NCBI RefSeq assembly: GCF_003265705.1
Contig: NW_020312785.1
Location: 16,082,066 to 16,146,065 of the forward strand
Direction: 5' to 3'
DNA from: Callorhinus ursinus
Lineage: Eukaryota; Chordata; Mammalia; Carnivora; Otariidae
Length of the DNA: 64,000 nt
The notes beneath the pieces are model-generated. The model was not told the DNA's origin. It saw nothing but the letters and a program-made list of their open reading frames with translations, and did no database searches. A program made the position numbers and the translations under genes. Numbering within the stretch: position 1 is the first letter of the stretch; the number at the start of each line of letters is the position of its first letter. Shown here in pieces: positions 34,569-47,437 of the stretch.

Positions 34569-34765
34569 TTTTGGTTTTTAATATTTTATTTATTTGAGAG
34601 AGAGAGAGAGAGCACAAGCAGGGGGAGTGGCAGTGGCAGAGGCAGAGGGAGAAGCAGATTCCACACTGAGCAGGGAGCCCGATGCAGGGCTCAATCCCAG
34701 GACCCTGGGATCATGACCTGAGCCAAAGGCAGACGCTTAACTGACTGAGCCACCCAGGCGCCCCA
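34569..34765 (-). mobile_element. Can-SINE, young-looking
   Basis: T-rich tail, (GA)n block, body ending 'gccacccaggcgcccc'. Perfect 20-bp TSD AATTTATGTCATTCAATTTT at 34549-34568 and 34766-34785, the longest in the window. Confidence 0.98.
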
Positions 34766-34785
34766 AATTTATGTCATTCAATTTT

Positions 34786-35744
34786 GAAAAATAAGTACTT
34801 GACAGATTTTACAAAAATATAGCGATGTATCTACTTTTTTCATTTTGTTTTTTTTACAGTAGACACTCTGGTGTGGAAATATTATAGAAGCAAAACTTTG
34901 AATTTGTATACATCCTTATTCAAATACAGGTTTGATTCATTGTATTAAATAACATGGCATATAGAAAAACCTAAATACATAAAAATCGTTTTGTTATTAA
35001 TTTAACCTCTTAGGCTGACCATGTAAATCAGCCCCTGAACTTTTAAATAATTTACCAAAGTATAAATACTTATATGTTTGAGGAGTAAAGCTCCTGGTTC
35101 TGTATTTTAATCTTCTTAAGTCATCACAAGTTTGGGTAAATGAAATTTTAACCTGTGAAACTTTTTATTAAATAAAAGTAAAATGGCCTGAAATTGCAAA
35201 ATATGCCTGAAAACTCTTTTTGGCAGAAATAATGTCATTTGCATTAGTATGAATACACTTCTAATTTGTAAAATCTGTCATTTTGATAGTTTTACTTTAT
35301 TTTCAACTCAAGTAATTAGTGAATTCTTTAATTATAAGAAATATAAAATTGTTTTATAACTAATAATGAGATTTTTTTTTCTGTGTAAGTACAGACCCAA
35401 TAAAGAATCCAATCCTTTATTCCCTCCCCAATTAACTTTTTAGACTTCATGATCTTGAGCACAAGTAGTGTTGAGCATTACTGGATACAAGAACATGTCA
35501 TATACTTAAGAATATTAAGCACCAAGGAGATCAGGAAGCTGGCTTGCAACATTCAGTATGTGCATTATTGACATTATTTCTTGTAAAAAATGTTAAGCAG
35601 TGGCCCAATAGGAATAAAGAATTTCATTTAATCATCACAAATTTATTTGGTCAACATCATAAAGATAAAACAGGACAATACAGAAAAGTACTATTTAATT
35701 TAGACTAGAACCAACACATAAATGACAGTACTGTTCTTACTAGC
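34786..35744. other. Unique AT-rich DNA, nothing recognised
   Basis: No feature that I can support. Confidence 0.6.
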
Positions 35745-36118
35745 AGGTATTTTTTTTTTAATTTTGTATTTGAGTAGAGTTGACACACAATATTACATTA
35801 GTTTCAGGTGTACAACATAGGGATTCAGCTTCTCTATAGATTATGCTATGCTCACTGCAAGTGTAGCTACCATCTGTCACCATGCAATGTTCTTACAATA
35901 TCATAATTATATTCCCAATGCTGTGTCTTTTATTCCCATGACTTATTTATTCCATAACTGAAAGCTTGTGTCTCCCATTCCCTTCATTTGCCCATCGCAC
36001 CACTCCCCTCCCCTCTGGCAACCCTCAGGTTGTTCTCTGTATTTATAGGTCTGATTCTGCCTTTTGTTTGCTTATTCATTTGATTTTTAGATTTCACGTA
36101 TGAGTGGCATTTGTCTCA
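35745..36118 (-). mobile_element. Old L1 3'UTR (L1MA/L1MB-type)
   Basis: 'gttgacacacaatattacattagtttcaggtgtacaacatagggattcag' through 'ctctggcaaccctcaggttgttctctgtatttataggtctg' is the reverse complement of an older mammalian L1 3' end. Diverged; no TSD seen. Confidence 0.75.
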
Positions 36119-37019
36119 GTTTTAGTAAGTATTTTTAAGATCTGTATCTTTTAGAATGGAATAATATTTGAATTATTTCTTTGTAAATAACCACATTATA
36201 AATCTTACAGGTGGTTCAAAAATAAAATATTCAGCAAATTTCATATTTGGGTTTTGCTGATTTTTCCCTAACTTCTATTGATACTAGTTTTCAATGGTCA
36301 TTTATTTAACTAGTGATACAGTACTTTATAATATTTTGACATAATTTGAAATGTATTTCCAACCACAAAAACAATTTCTCTTACAATGTAAAGAAACCAA
36401 ATTTGCCTGTATATCGTGGAATGAATGTGGGATATGGAATGTGGGATAACAAAACATTCAAATATATGAAAATGTCTACTTCTCTAGATCATGTCAATAA
36501 GAATTTTATCAGGTTTGTTCACTATTTTACTTCAGTGCCTGAATTATGCCTGGCAGATAGTAGGCACTCAATAAATATCTGCTGCATGAATGAAAAAACT
36601 CAATGAACATGAAATTTTTTTGAACTGATCACCTCTACTTTCATTTGCAGTAGTCAATGTATAACTAGTGCAACTTAATGTTACTGTGTTACGCATTTGC
36701 ATGTACCAAATTCTGAAAACTGATTTAAACTATTAATATACATAGAAAATAAGAAAAAAATTAACACCCTACACTATTAAAAACTAATGTATACAGTAAG
36801 CATATAATTAAATTAATATGCAAGTTACAACATATAAGATGTGAACTTTAGAAAGAGAAACAGAACATAATTATTAGCTATGGAATATGAACATGAAATG
36901 ACTCCACAGTACTCTAAATTATTTTCTCTCAATCTGTCTCTTCCTCTCTTTTCCCCTCTCCTTCTCTCTCTTTCTCTTTCTCTCACACACATATTCACCC
37001 AAGAGACAGTCATATATTA
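36119..37019. other. Unique DNA with a MIR end and a pyrimidine-rich stretch
   Basis: 36520-36590 ends like a plus-strand MIR ('gcctggcagatagtaggcactcaataaat'). 36925-36992 is nearly pure pyrimidine (CT-rich) on the + strand. Confidence 0.6.
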
Positions 37020-38060
37020 CTACATGTGAGCCATTGTGCTAAACATTTAGAAGGCAGTAAACAAATAAATAAAGGCTTTGTCCTCACGGAGTTCATATTC
37101 TAGTGGTTGAGGCAGATAATCCAACAATTATGTAAACTACCACTTATGTGGTGGGCTGATGGTAAGACCTAAAGCAATAGCAGATATGAAACTCATTAGT
37201 AAGGAGGTGTAGACTCTAAAGAAGAGTATCTGACTCCAGAGGTTAACTCAAGATTTTTGGAATCCTATCCACATTAAGTTTATTTTTAGGTGGAACTTCT
37301 TAGATTATTGCAAAGATAACCTATTTTGTAAATCTGTAAGAGAAAGCTGTAGTAAATATCATTTACCAAATTAAAAAACCATAAATGGGAATGTTTGGGA
37401 TTTAGAGGAAAGTCAAGATGACTAAGAAAGTTAGAATAAATTAGAGGAGGAGTAGAAGCACGGTTTGAAGCAATGATTTTCTTGTTTTGTTTTTGAAGAG
37501 GTATAATGTAGTTATTAAATGTCTTCTTTAGGCTTTTTGAAGAGTCACCAGAGCATGGTAAGAACCTCGATTTTATTTTAAATATGAAGCCATTTGGCTT
37601 TAAGCAGGGAATGGCATGACTCAATTTTACATTGTATGGAGACTACACTGAGGTCTTTGTGCAGAAGAGACTGCAAATAAATGAAAAATGAAAGTTCAGC
37701 AATTGGTTGGAGGGCTATTAAGGCTGACCATGTACGAGAAGGTAATAGAGTGGGATTGGGGTCCTAGGGATGGAGTTGGTGAAAAGTGATCTGATTTATA
37801 ATACAACTGGAGGATAAAGACTGTAAGATTTGCTGATGGAATGAACTATACAAGAGAGAACTATAATCTGTATTCTAAGCTTTTAACCTGGGCAAATACC
37901 AGAAGAGAGAAACTGAAAGAATCACAGGTTTGGGGCAGGGAATCATGTTCATTGAAAATTACTCATTATTCATCCACAGGGGGTAGATAATGAGTTTGGA
38001 GTTTCAAGACCATTTCAGGACTTGAGAGAGATATTTGGGCATTTGGAAGCGTATGCATGG
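37020..38060 (+). repeat. Long old mammalian-wide repeat
   Basis: Begins 'ttgtgctaaacatttagaaggcagtaaac ... ggctttgtcctcacggagttcatattctagtgg', continues with 'tttaagcagggaatggcatgactc' and 'ggtcctagggatggagttgg'. Same block order as 53460-55340, so these are two copies of one long element. Family not named. Confidence 0.55.
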
Positions 38061-38639
38061 TATTAAAACTGTGTAACTAGATGAGGTCATTCAAGTAGTA
38101 GTAGACAGAAGCCGTAAACTGTGAACTCGGATTCCTAGAGCACTCCAATAATTAGAGTCAGAAAGAGTAGGAACTTCAGCAAACAAGATTGAAAAGTAGT
38201 ATTCGTCAAAATGAGAGGATAACCCAGGGGACCACGGTGTCTGTGAAACCAGATGAAAGTATTTCAAGGCGTCCTCAATAGTTTCAAATGAGTTGAGAGT
38301 GTGTAAGGCATCCAAGAATGTAAAAAGCAGTTTCAAATTCATAATCTCATTGAATAAGCAAGTAAACATCACACTATTTATTTCTATTTTCATAGTATAG
38401 ATAAAAAATTAGGATCTAAAGAAGCCACATAGCTAAACTACCAAGTGACACAAGGAAGGAATATAACCCAGATGTTTATGCCCTTAATGTACATCCCCCA
38501 AAATAATAGATCTTCTTACTGTTATCTCCCATTATATATATATCTTAAAATGCCATTCTTACATTGATACTAAGTTTGAAGTGTTCTGGAACATCGACAT
38601 ACACATGCAAAAAAAAAAAAAAAAACCCAGGCACAGATT
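38061..38639. other. Unique DNA, MIR-like trace
   Basis: 38395-38490 resembles a minus-strand MIR ('aaattaggatctaaagaagccacatagctaa'). An A17 run at about 38610-38627 precedes the L1 fragment. Confidence 0.45.
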
Positions 38640-39605
38640 TTATGTGTTTCATAATCAATTCAAAATGTATTGCAGACTTAAATGTAAAATTCAAAACTAT
38701 TAAACTCGTAGATGATAACATAGAAGAAAACTTGCATGACTTGGGATATGACAAGAACATTTTACATATAACACCAAAGGCACAATCCACAAACAGTATA
38801 TTGATGAACTAGACTTCACTGAAATTAAAAAACTCCTGCTCTGTGAAAAACAATGTCAAGAGAATGAGAACGCAAGCTGTGGATTGGGAGAAAATATTTG
38901 CAAAAGACACATCTGCTAAGGGACTGTTATGCAACATACACAGAGTTCTGAACAACTCAACAATAAGATAACAAACAACCCTATTAAAAAACGGGCCAAA
39001 GACCTTAACAGACACTTAACCACAAAAGATATACAGATGGCAAAAAAGCATATGAAAAGATGCTCCACATCATATGTCACCAGGGAAATGTAAACTAAAA
39101 TAACAGTGAGGGGGATGCCTGGGTGGCTCAGTTGGTTAAGCATCTGCCTTTGGCTCAGGTCATGGTCCCAGCGTTCTAGGATCTAGTCCTGAATCCGACT
39201 CCTTGCTCAGCAGGGAGCCTCCTTCTCCCTCTACCTGCCACTTCCCCTGCTTGTGCTCTCTCTCTCTCTGGAAAATAAATAAAGAAAACCTAAAAAATAA
39301 AATAAAATAACAGGGAGGTACCACTACACACTTATTATCATGTCCAAAATCCAGAACACTGACAACACCAACTGCTTACAAGGAAGTGGAGCAACAGGAA
39401 CTCTCATTCATTGCTGATGGAAATGTAAAATGATATAGAAAACTTTGCAAAACAGTCTGGTGATTTCTTACAAAACAAAACATACCCTTACCATATGATC
39501 CAGCAATTGCATTCCTTGGTATTTACACAAAGAGTTGAAAACTTATGTCCGTACAAACACCTTAACATGAAAGGCAGCCTCATTCATAATTGCCAAAAAA
39601 TTGGG
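38640..39605 (+). mobile_element. Old L1 ORF2 C-terminal fragment
   Basis: ORF2 C-terminal region with broken frames: 'gggccaaagaccttaacagacacttaacc', 'gcatatgaaaagatgctccacatcatatg', 'ggaactctcattcattgctgatgg', 'catatgatccagcaattgcattccttggtatttac'. It ends before the ORF2 stop. Split by the SINE at 39112-39304. Confidence 0.85.
39112..39304 (+). mobile_element. Can-SINE inside L1 ORF2
   Basis: 'gggatgcctgggtggctcagttggttaag' head, long A/AAAT tail. TSD AAAATAACAGTGAGG (39097-39111) / AAAATAACAGGGAGG (39305-39319), taken from the host L1. Confidence 0.97.
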
Positions 39606-42552
39606 GAGTTTAAACTAACTCTTGTGGTAAAATATATGGTTAAACTATAAATGAGGGTTAGAAAAATTTTTAAACACTTAGTATTTTCCAATACATAGTT
39701 ATTTACCTGATAATTTTAATATCCATTTAGAGTAATTAGTACTGTCCATAATCATAAGTAATCTACACCCATACACACATTTTTCAAGTACATGAATATA
39801 TAATATATATGAAATAATCTTATTGACATGTGGTATATTTCTGCATTTTCAGACTTCTATTTTGATTTAAATTGAAGCTAATTTTCAAAGCTTAATTTGC
39901 TGCATATCTTACAAGCAAAGATCTTGAAAGAGAGAGAACACACTGGAATATAATTTTATCTTAACTCCAATTCTTAAAATCAATAACCCTCTGCATTTTT
40001 GTGAACTAAAGCTTTCTCTAGTACAACTCCGGGCCTCGATTGTTCTTTCTTGTTCTCTCTCCCTTTAATTTGGTGAATTCTTGTTTTTCTCTCCATTTAA
40101 TTTGTGCATGTTTCACTTTTACCAATCAGCTGTATATTTTATTTTTGTGATCATAAGCCCACATGCCTAATTGTCTGTACCCCTTAAGGAAGTTATCCAA
40201 AAGCAGCTGTGTTGCTTTAAAATAGGAAGAAAAAGCCTTTGGTTTTGTGGTTATAAGACTCAGGAGATAGGAAACCATCCCCCAGAAAAGCACTTTCTGT
40301 CACATCTTATTGTTTCATACCCTTTTGATTGCATTGGGAAAAATGAAATGATATAGAACTTGCTGGAGCTAGATTGCACAGGAAACAATAGGTATATTAG
40401 AAAGCTATTACAACTAAAATAGTTTTTTGAACTGTTACTCAAAGTATTCGAGTAAAGAATAACTGAACTTTTTGATAGAAAATAACTTTTAAATATATTT
40501 GAAAGAAAATGCAAGTGCTTGTTTTAATAATGAAAGCAGATAAACATGAAACTAGAGTTTTGTGTTCTCATATGTGGCATCTAAATTCTCACGGTATATA
40601 CAGAACTGAGTAGATTGCTTTCATACTAATTTAATATTAATAACTTCTATACTATATTACTTTATATATACATTTCTGTTTTTAATCAGCTGTTTCTTTT
40701 GGGTGTGGAAATTTTTGTATCATTTTCACATTGTAAACATGCCCCAAAGACAGTTAATTTAAACCTCTTAAATAATACTGACAAATGATATGTTTTTGTT
40801 TTTTAACATAGGACACAATATCTGCTCACACTATATTAAGGCAAAGATGAGTGATGTAAACTTTGGTGCACACTTTCTTGTATCTGGTGTCATCATTGAT
40901 GCTAAGTGAGGAGAGACTAGACAATATCTAAGCCCTATATTTTCTTGTTCCCATAATATAATAGATCAAAATAAAATCAAAGGAGGCTGATCATACTGGA
41001 CGAAGGAAAACATGTCGGACCTCTGTTTTAATTTGTTCTAGCCACACATGCTTGAAATAAGCTATACAAAAAGATGCATGCGATGGATTGGTTAATACAC
41101 ATTTAAGGAAATTTTAGCTACTCTTCTGTGAAGGACAGCTACATTCCCTAACTGAAACAAAAGACAGACAATAAATGCATATATTTTCCAAACCAGCCAA
41201 CCAAACAGAAGTACCATTGTCACAAGAAGCTATCCACTGAAGCACAATTAAATAAACAAGCAATAAAATAAGAACATTGAAGAATACCCATTATAGATTA
41301 AACAGATTATGTTATCTTTTTGTGCCTTAATGTGCCTGTGTTCCTGAGAGAATATTTTCCTCTAAATTACATTCCTATTCCTGTTCTTCCAATTCCTTGT
41401 AAGTACAGCCAACTATTAAAATAACAACAAAGAAAACAAATTGAAACAAAATTACCCTAGAAGTTTTTGTGTTGTAACTATTGTAATGCCCTATTTTCTT
41501 TTAACGATTCAAAGAAAAAACATAAGCAGAAGGAAAAAAATCATATCTCATATTTATTAAAAATTCATGAAATAAAATAAATGATATGAATGAAATGATG
41601 ACTTTAGAAAGCATGGGCAAAGAAAAAGGGGAGAAATGAATTAGATTAAGATAATGTAAAACTTGGCCACTCCAGATTCTACATGAACTCTACAAGCCTA
41701 TCACACAAAGTGATTAACTCTGAAGCCATTGGGAAAGTTTGATGGTTTTTCGTTTTCATTTTATTTCCAACAGCAGATTTCTTTCTTCAAGTAGGATTAT
41801 GTGTGATAGCTAACATATTATAGATTAAGGCTGCTTAGCTTGAAGCAGATGGGTGGATGAGGCCCCATAAGTCTTACCTTCATGACTGCTAGGGCTCCAT
41901 GTATTCTGGAATAGCCCCCTTTGCTAATGATTTCTTTGGTCCAGGAATATCACCCATACTTTCTACATTTTTAAAAAATTAGGCTTTCACTTCTTATTTC
42001 CTTAAAAATAGAATGTAACAAAAAAAAGGTATAAGAAAAAGTAAAAAATATTTTTTAACTGCTATAATGAAAAATTGACATCCAAGGTCAGAAATTTTGA
42101 TTTGTATTAATACTTAGCTTTATGTAATCAGAATGCTAATCAAACTAGAAATGATTGTCATTTTTAGGATATTACTTCCTGGGGCCCTTACACATAACAC
42201 TCTTGGCATGTTGCTATTTTGTAAGATGGTTAAAAATTAACACTTTAAGGAGTTTTTTTTTTTCTGGTGCAAAAACGTGGTTTAATTAAAGCATGGGGAC
42301 AGGACCCATGGCCAGAAAGGGCTGCCTAAAAATAGTTATTTTTCAACCATTTCTTGGAAGGCAAAAACAAATCCTAAATTTAAGAACAAAACACGGTAAT
42401 ATATTTAGAGCAATATTTAAAAATTATTCATGTTCTGTTAAGTTGCAAAAAGAAAGATAAAATGTTAGCAGTTTATTTAGTAATAGTTTACATAATTAGA
42501 AAAATAAGTATTTTTTGAATACATGTAATTTGTTTTCATGAATTCTCTAGGG
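39606..42552. other. Unique AT-rich DNA, no gene recognised
   Basis: Short open frames only. 42265-42330 ('gtttaattaaagcatggggacaggacccatgg') looks like part of a dispersed repeat, but I cannot name it. Confidence 0.5.
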
Positions 42553-42680
42553 TTAACCTGGTGATGGGTATTAAAGAGGGCACATATTGAATGGAGCACT
42601 GGGTGTTATACACAAACAATAAATCATGGAACGCCACCTCAAAAACTAATGATGTAATGTATGGTGATTAATATAACAAA
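42553..42680 (+). mobile_element. Short L1 3' end
   Basis: 'acctggtgatgggtattaaagagggcacatattgaatggagcactgggtg' to 'aaaaactaatgatgtaatgtatggtgattaatataac' plus A8. Same 3'UTR type as the 48.8-kb and 60-kb elements. TSD not clear. Confidence 0.9.
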
Positions 42681-42689
42681 AAAAATTCC

Positions 42690-43435
42690 CAGCTTTTTAG
42701 AGACAAGGGCAGCAATGAAGGAGGAAAAAAAAAGATACTATGATATTTTCCTTTAGCTTATCTCTAAGTAGTTTTTGTTTTATCACTTAATTTTCATGTT
42801 AGTGCCTTATAGTACTGATTAAGGCCTGACCTAATTAAACTTATATATCAAAAATATTTTTTGAAAGAATATACATATAAAAATTTAATGTGGACAAGAC
42901 CCAGATGATAAATGGCAGTAGGTTTAACAAGACTTTTTTCTAAAAATGTGTATTAGCAATGAAGTGGGAAAATTACTTTTAATTTACTTAGAAGTGATAA
43001 AAAGTATAATACTGTTAATATGAATCATACCTATAAATGAGCCATTTTTTTATTGGTCAAAGAAAAACCATGGCTTGTAACTGTTCAGTTATCTTAAACA
43101 AAACAAAACAAAACAAAAAAACTCAGTGGCAAACGTTAGAAATAGAGATTAACAAACACCAATTTATTTTCAAGACTAATATATTTGCATATTTACTGTT
43201 GAATAAAGAGTGATATGTGAAAAGTATGAAGGTCCAAAATTTCCCCCAAAATTATTTTAAATAAAAAATTCTATAAATTTGACCAATTAACAAGTAATAG
43301 TGAGAGGATGAAACTATCAGTGTGTTGGTGTTTATAGTTTTCCTCTGCACTCCTAACAGAGCATTTGGACATCACCACAGAGCTGCTTTTATCACTTCTC
43401 TGCGGACTACAGAACCAATACAAATTGGGCAGAAT
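42690..43435. other. Unique AT-rich DNA, nothing recognised
   Basis: A short (AAAAC)n run lies at about 43099-43115. Confidence 0.55.
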
Positions 43436-43800
43436 TTGCAACAATGTGGTTGGACCTAGACAGTATTGCTCTAAGTGAAACAAGTCAGTCAGAGAAAGAA
43501 AAATATCATATGCTATCACTCCTATGTGGAATTTAGAAACAAAACAGATGAACATGGCGGGGGGGGAGAGTGAGGCAAACCATAAGAGACTCTCAACTAT
43601 AGAGAACATATTGAGGGCTGCTGGAAGGGAGGTGTGGGAGGAATGGGGTAACTGGGTGATGGGCATTAAGGAGGGCACGTGATGTCATGAGCCCTGGGTG
43701 TTATATGCAACTGATGAATCATTAAATTCTACTCCTGAAACCAATATTATATGTTAATGAGAATTTAAATCAAAACTTAAAACAAAACAAAAGTGTATAT
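43436..43800 (+). mobile_element. 5'-truncated L1, alternative 3'UTR type
   Basis: Last ~35 codons of ORF2 ('gacagtattgctctaagtgaaacaagtcag') plus 3'UTR ending 'aaattctactcctgaaaccaatattatatgttaatgagaatttaaat', the same 3' end type as 17396-17773. Possible short TSD GGGCAGAAT at 43427 and 43811. Confidence 0.88.
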
Positions 43801-43811
43801 TTAAAAGAAAG

Positions 43812-44565
43812 GGCAGAATCCAGAGCAAGCAGACTAAGAAGAAACCCTAGATTTCCAGGGATAAGAGTAGTAGAAGAATAGGCAAGAGGGGAAAGGTTCC
43901 CAGGATTTTGGAGTACCAGCGTCATGGCAAAGAAACTTCCATAATACCTTTAGTAGGACATTTCCTTGTTAATCCTTCCAGGTTTTCAGAGAATACATTA
44001 GTGACTGAAATTTCTGTTGTGGCCACATTTAAAAAAACAACCCAAAAAGATACCACTCCTTAGTGAACTATGACAGTTTTAGCTTTATGTGACAAATATA
44101 AGTCAAAGAGGCAGTAACTTTGGAAATCTTTAGAACTTCATAACTGCGTATCCCATGAATTATTTTCAGTCTCCATCCCAGGGCCTTTTGCCTTCTGTCA
44201 TTCGAGATAGCTGTCTGGATCCCTATTGGGTTACAGGGCAGTTGTAGCATAGTCCGAATTTCTGGCTGCCCCATGTAATGGCACCCACCCACCTACCTTC
44301 TTTTTTCTTAAACATGTTTAAGGATGATTCTGATACAAGTCTACTGAGTTCTCCAAAACATAAAGAAAGTATATCAAATGTTCTGCAGGGTCTGGTGAAA
44401 CTCCATTTCCCAGGGTTGAGGTGAGGCACAAGTACCTCCCAACCTGTATTGTTGGCACTGAGAAGAAATGAGAGTGGGGTGCAAACACGAATCAGTGGCT
44501 GTATTTTATTACTACAAACTTGTCAGAGAATTAAAGGCAGTAATCAGGAGAATCAATGCCACCAT
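43812..44565. other. Unique DNA, no gene recognised
   Basis: Less AT-rich than its surroundings at 44140-44450, with overlapping minus-strand frames and no match. No supported feature. Confidence 0.5.
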
Positions 44566-45378
44566 AAATATCCCATCATGGGAGGGGTAGCAAGTGGCTG
44601 AGGAGTAGGAGACCTAAATTTCATCTGGTCCCAAGAATTCAGCTACATAGGGATCAAACCATTCTGAACACCTACAAACTCAACAGGAGATGGAAGAAAA
44701 GAATAGCAGCAATTCTCTGAACAGAAATGAGACCACTTTCTGGAAGGTAGGATGTGTGGAGAACTGAATCCAAGGTGATCGATATTCTGGAAGATAGACC
44801 ATGGGGGAAGGGAACCACCTCAGCCGGCTACCGGCAAGTGATAGAGCAGCAGAGCACAAAATCGGAACGTTTAGAAGTCTGCTCAGCTGAGGGATGTCAC
44901 TCCAGTGGCTAAGCTGGGGGTGGAACCCTCGCTGGGACAGTGTGGTCTCAGGACCCTCGGGGTCACAGAAAGACCGGGGGTGCCTGAGTATGGCAGAGCT
45001 CCCAGGTATCAGAGCAGGGAAGCCGGCTGCAGAGACAGAGCCGAGAAGTGGGCTCACAGCTCGGGGTTGCCATAAACCATGATCTGTGGCAATCGGGCCA
45101 CTGCTCTTCCAGCAGAGACCCAACCAAGCGGGAGATCCAGGGAGATTCCTCTTCCTCCCCAAGGAGGAGTGGTGTGGAAGCACACTGCAGGAATCTGCTG
45201 GGTTTGGAGACTCCAAATGGGGTCATGTGCCAGGGATTGAAATGCTCGGTCACAGGCCGGGTGAGCACAGAGTGTGGCCTAAGACCGGGGGGACAGGAGT
45301 GACTGACTGCTTTTCTCTGGGGGCACACTGAGGAGCGGGGCCCTGAATTCTCAGCTCCTCTGGGGCAGAGATTAGGAG

Positions 45379-45390
45379 GCCGCCATTTTC
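45379..45390 (+). promoter_or_regulatory. YY1-like site
   Basis: GCCGCCATTTTC matches the YY1 core CCGCCATnTT exactly. YY1 is a known L1 5'UTR factor in other mammals. Confidence 0.55.
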
Positions 45391-45789
45391 ATGCTCATCC
45401 TCCAAAGCTGTACGGAAAGCTTTCAGAGAACAAAAGCTACTGAGAGCAAACCCAAGCAGATTACCTAGCCTGGCCCCAGGCAAGGGTGGTGGCAAAGACA
45501 TTTGAGAATCACTGCAACAGGCCCCTCCCCCAGAAGATCAGCAAGAACATCGAGCCAAGACCAAGTTTATCGATCAATGAGAACGGCAGAACTCCAGCAC
45601 TAAGGGAATACAACACATAGAATTCATGGCTTTTTTCCCCATGATTCTTTGGTCTTTCAAAGTTAATTTTTTTTTAATTTTCTTTATGTTTTCTTTTTCT
45701 CTTTTTTTTTGAATTTTTCTATTTCCCTTTTTCAACCAACATCTTATCAAAATTTTTTTAAATCTTTTTAATTTTCATTTTTAGAGTCA

Positions 45790-45889
45790 NNNNNNNNNNN
45801 NNNNNNNNNNNNNNNNNNNNNNNNNNNNNNNNNNNNNNNNNNNNNNNNNNNNNNNNNNNNNNNNNNNNNNNNNNNNNNNNNNNNNNNNN
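45790..45889. other. Assembly gap, 100 N
   Basis: Exactly 100 N, the usual placeholder for unknown length. Both flanks hold near-identical pyrimidine-rich sequence (45761-45789 and 45890-45917). Confidence 1.
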
Positions 45890-46465
45890 AATCCTTTTTA
45901 TTTTTCATTTTTAGGGTTATATTGTATCCCTTCATATTAGTTAACTTTATTTTTGGTATATATATATAAGTGGATCTCTCTTTAAATTTTGGGATACAAT
46001 TTCTTCTAACAGACCAAAATATACCCTAAATCTCTAGTGTATGGCTTTGTTCTAGTCTCCGGCCTGATCACATTCTCTCCCCCCCCTTTTTTTTTGTTTT
46101 TTAAAAATTTTCTTTTTTTCAACCAACTTCTTATCAATTCCTTTTATAAAATCTTTTATAATTTTCACCTTTACAATCCTATTCCATCCCTTCATCGTAT
46201 TTACCCTTATTTTTGTACATATGTAAGTTTTCTTTCTTTAAAATTTTTGGAGGCAGTTTCTTCTAATGGACCAAAATATGCCCAAAATCTAGTGTGTGGC
46301 TCTGTTCTATTCACCAGCCTGATCATATTTTTTTTTCTTTTTCTTTCCCTTTCTTTTCTTCCCACTTTTGGGTCTCTTCTGATTTGTTTAGTGTATATTT
46401 TTCTGGGGTTGTTGTTACCCTGTTAGCATTTTGTTCTTTCATTCATCTATTCTCCTCTGGACAAA

Positions 46466-47356
46466 ATGGCAAGATGGAAAAACTCACCTTCAAAAAAAAA
46501 AAAAGAACAAAAGGCTGTACCAACTGCCAGGGACCTAATCAATACGGACATTAGTAAAATTTCGGAACTAGAGTTCAGAGTCATGATTTTAAAGATACTA
46601 GCTGGGCATGAAAAAAAGCATGGAAGATACTAGAGAATCCCTTGCTGGAGAAATAAAAGAACTAAAATCAAACCAAGTCGAAATCAAAAAGGCTATTAAG
46701 GAGGTGCAATAAAAAATGGAGGCTCTAAATGCTAGGATAAATAAGGCAGAAGAGAGATTTAGTGATATAGAAGACCAAATGATGGAGAATAAAGAAGCTG
46801 AGAAAAGATAAACAACTACGGGATCATGAGGGCAGAATTCGAGAGATAAGTGATACCACAAGATGAAACAATATTAGAATAACTGGGATCCCAGAAGAAG
46901 AAGAGAGACTGGGGCAGAAGATATATTGGAGCAAATTATAGCAGAGAACTTCCCTAATTTGGGGAAGGAAACAGGCATCAAATCCAGGAGGCACAGAGAA
47001 CCCCTCTCAAAATCAATAAAAATAGGTCAACACCCCGACATCTAATAGTAAAACTTACAAGTCTCAGAGACAAAGAAAAAGTTTTGAAAGCAGCTCAGGA
47101 CAAGAGGTCTGTAACCTACAATGGTAGAAACATTAGATTGGCAACAGACCTATCCACAGAGACCTGGCAGGCCAGAAAGGACTGGCATGATATATTCAGA
47201 GCACTAAATGAGAAAAATATGCAGCTAAGAATACTATATCCAGCTAGGCTGTCCTTGAAAATAGGAGAGATAAAAAGCTTCCAGGACAAACAAAAACTAA
47301 AAGAATTTGTGAACACCAAACCAGCCCTAAAAGAAATATTGAAAGGGGTCCTCTAA
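46466..47356 (+). pseudogene. L1 ORF1 (RNA-binding protein), broken
   Basis: Start ATG at 46466; 56 codons run open through a 13-A tract before a stop at about 46634. A frameshifted coiled-coil part follows (about 46615-46810, rich in Glu/Lys, stop TAA at 46808), then N-I-R-I-T-G-I-P-E-E-E (about 46867-46900) of the RRM region. The C-terminal domain is open from 47084 to the TAA at 47354, with conserved T-Y-N-G-R-N-I-R-L, D-L-S-T-E-T-W-Q-A-R-K and Y-P-A-R-L-S. ORF1p normally forms a trimer that coats L1 RNA. At least two frameshifts and several stops make this copy inactive. Confidence 0.88.
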
Positions 47357-47437
47357 GCAAAGAGAGAGCCTAAAAGTAACATAGACCAGAAAAGAATAGA
47401 GACAATATACAGTAACAGTCACCTTACAGGCAATACA

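Larger units (their letters stand above)
44582..46465 (+). promoter_or_regulatory. L1 5'UTR (internal promoter region)
   Basis: 44582-45560 is GC-rich with many CpG; 45620-46465 is strongly pyrimidine-rich and contains at least two ~257-bp tandem units. A YY1-like GCCGCCATTTTC lies at 45379-45390. In L1 this region holds the internal Pol II promoter; activity here is inferred, not shown. Frames on both strands (up to 178 codons) are treated as incidental. Confidence 0.8.

Noticed and set aside
44680..45331. Several open frames (up to 178 codons) on both strands
   Set aside because: They lie inside the GC-rich L1 5'UTR and overlap each other; no resemblance to a known protein.
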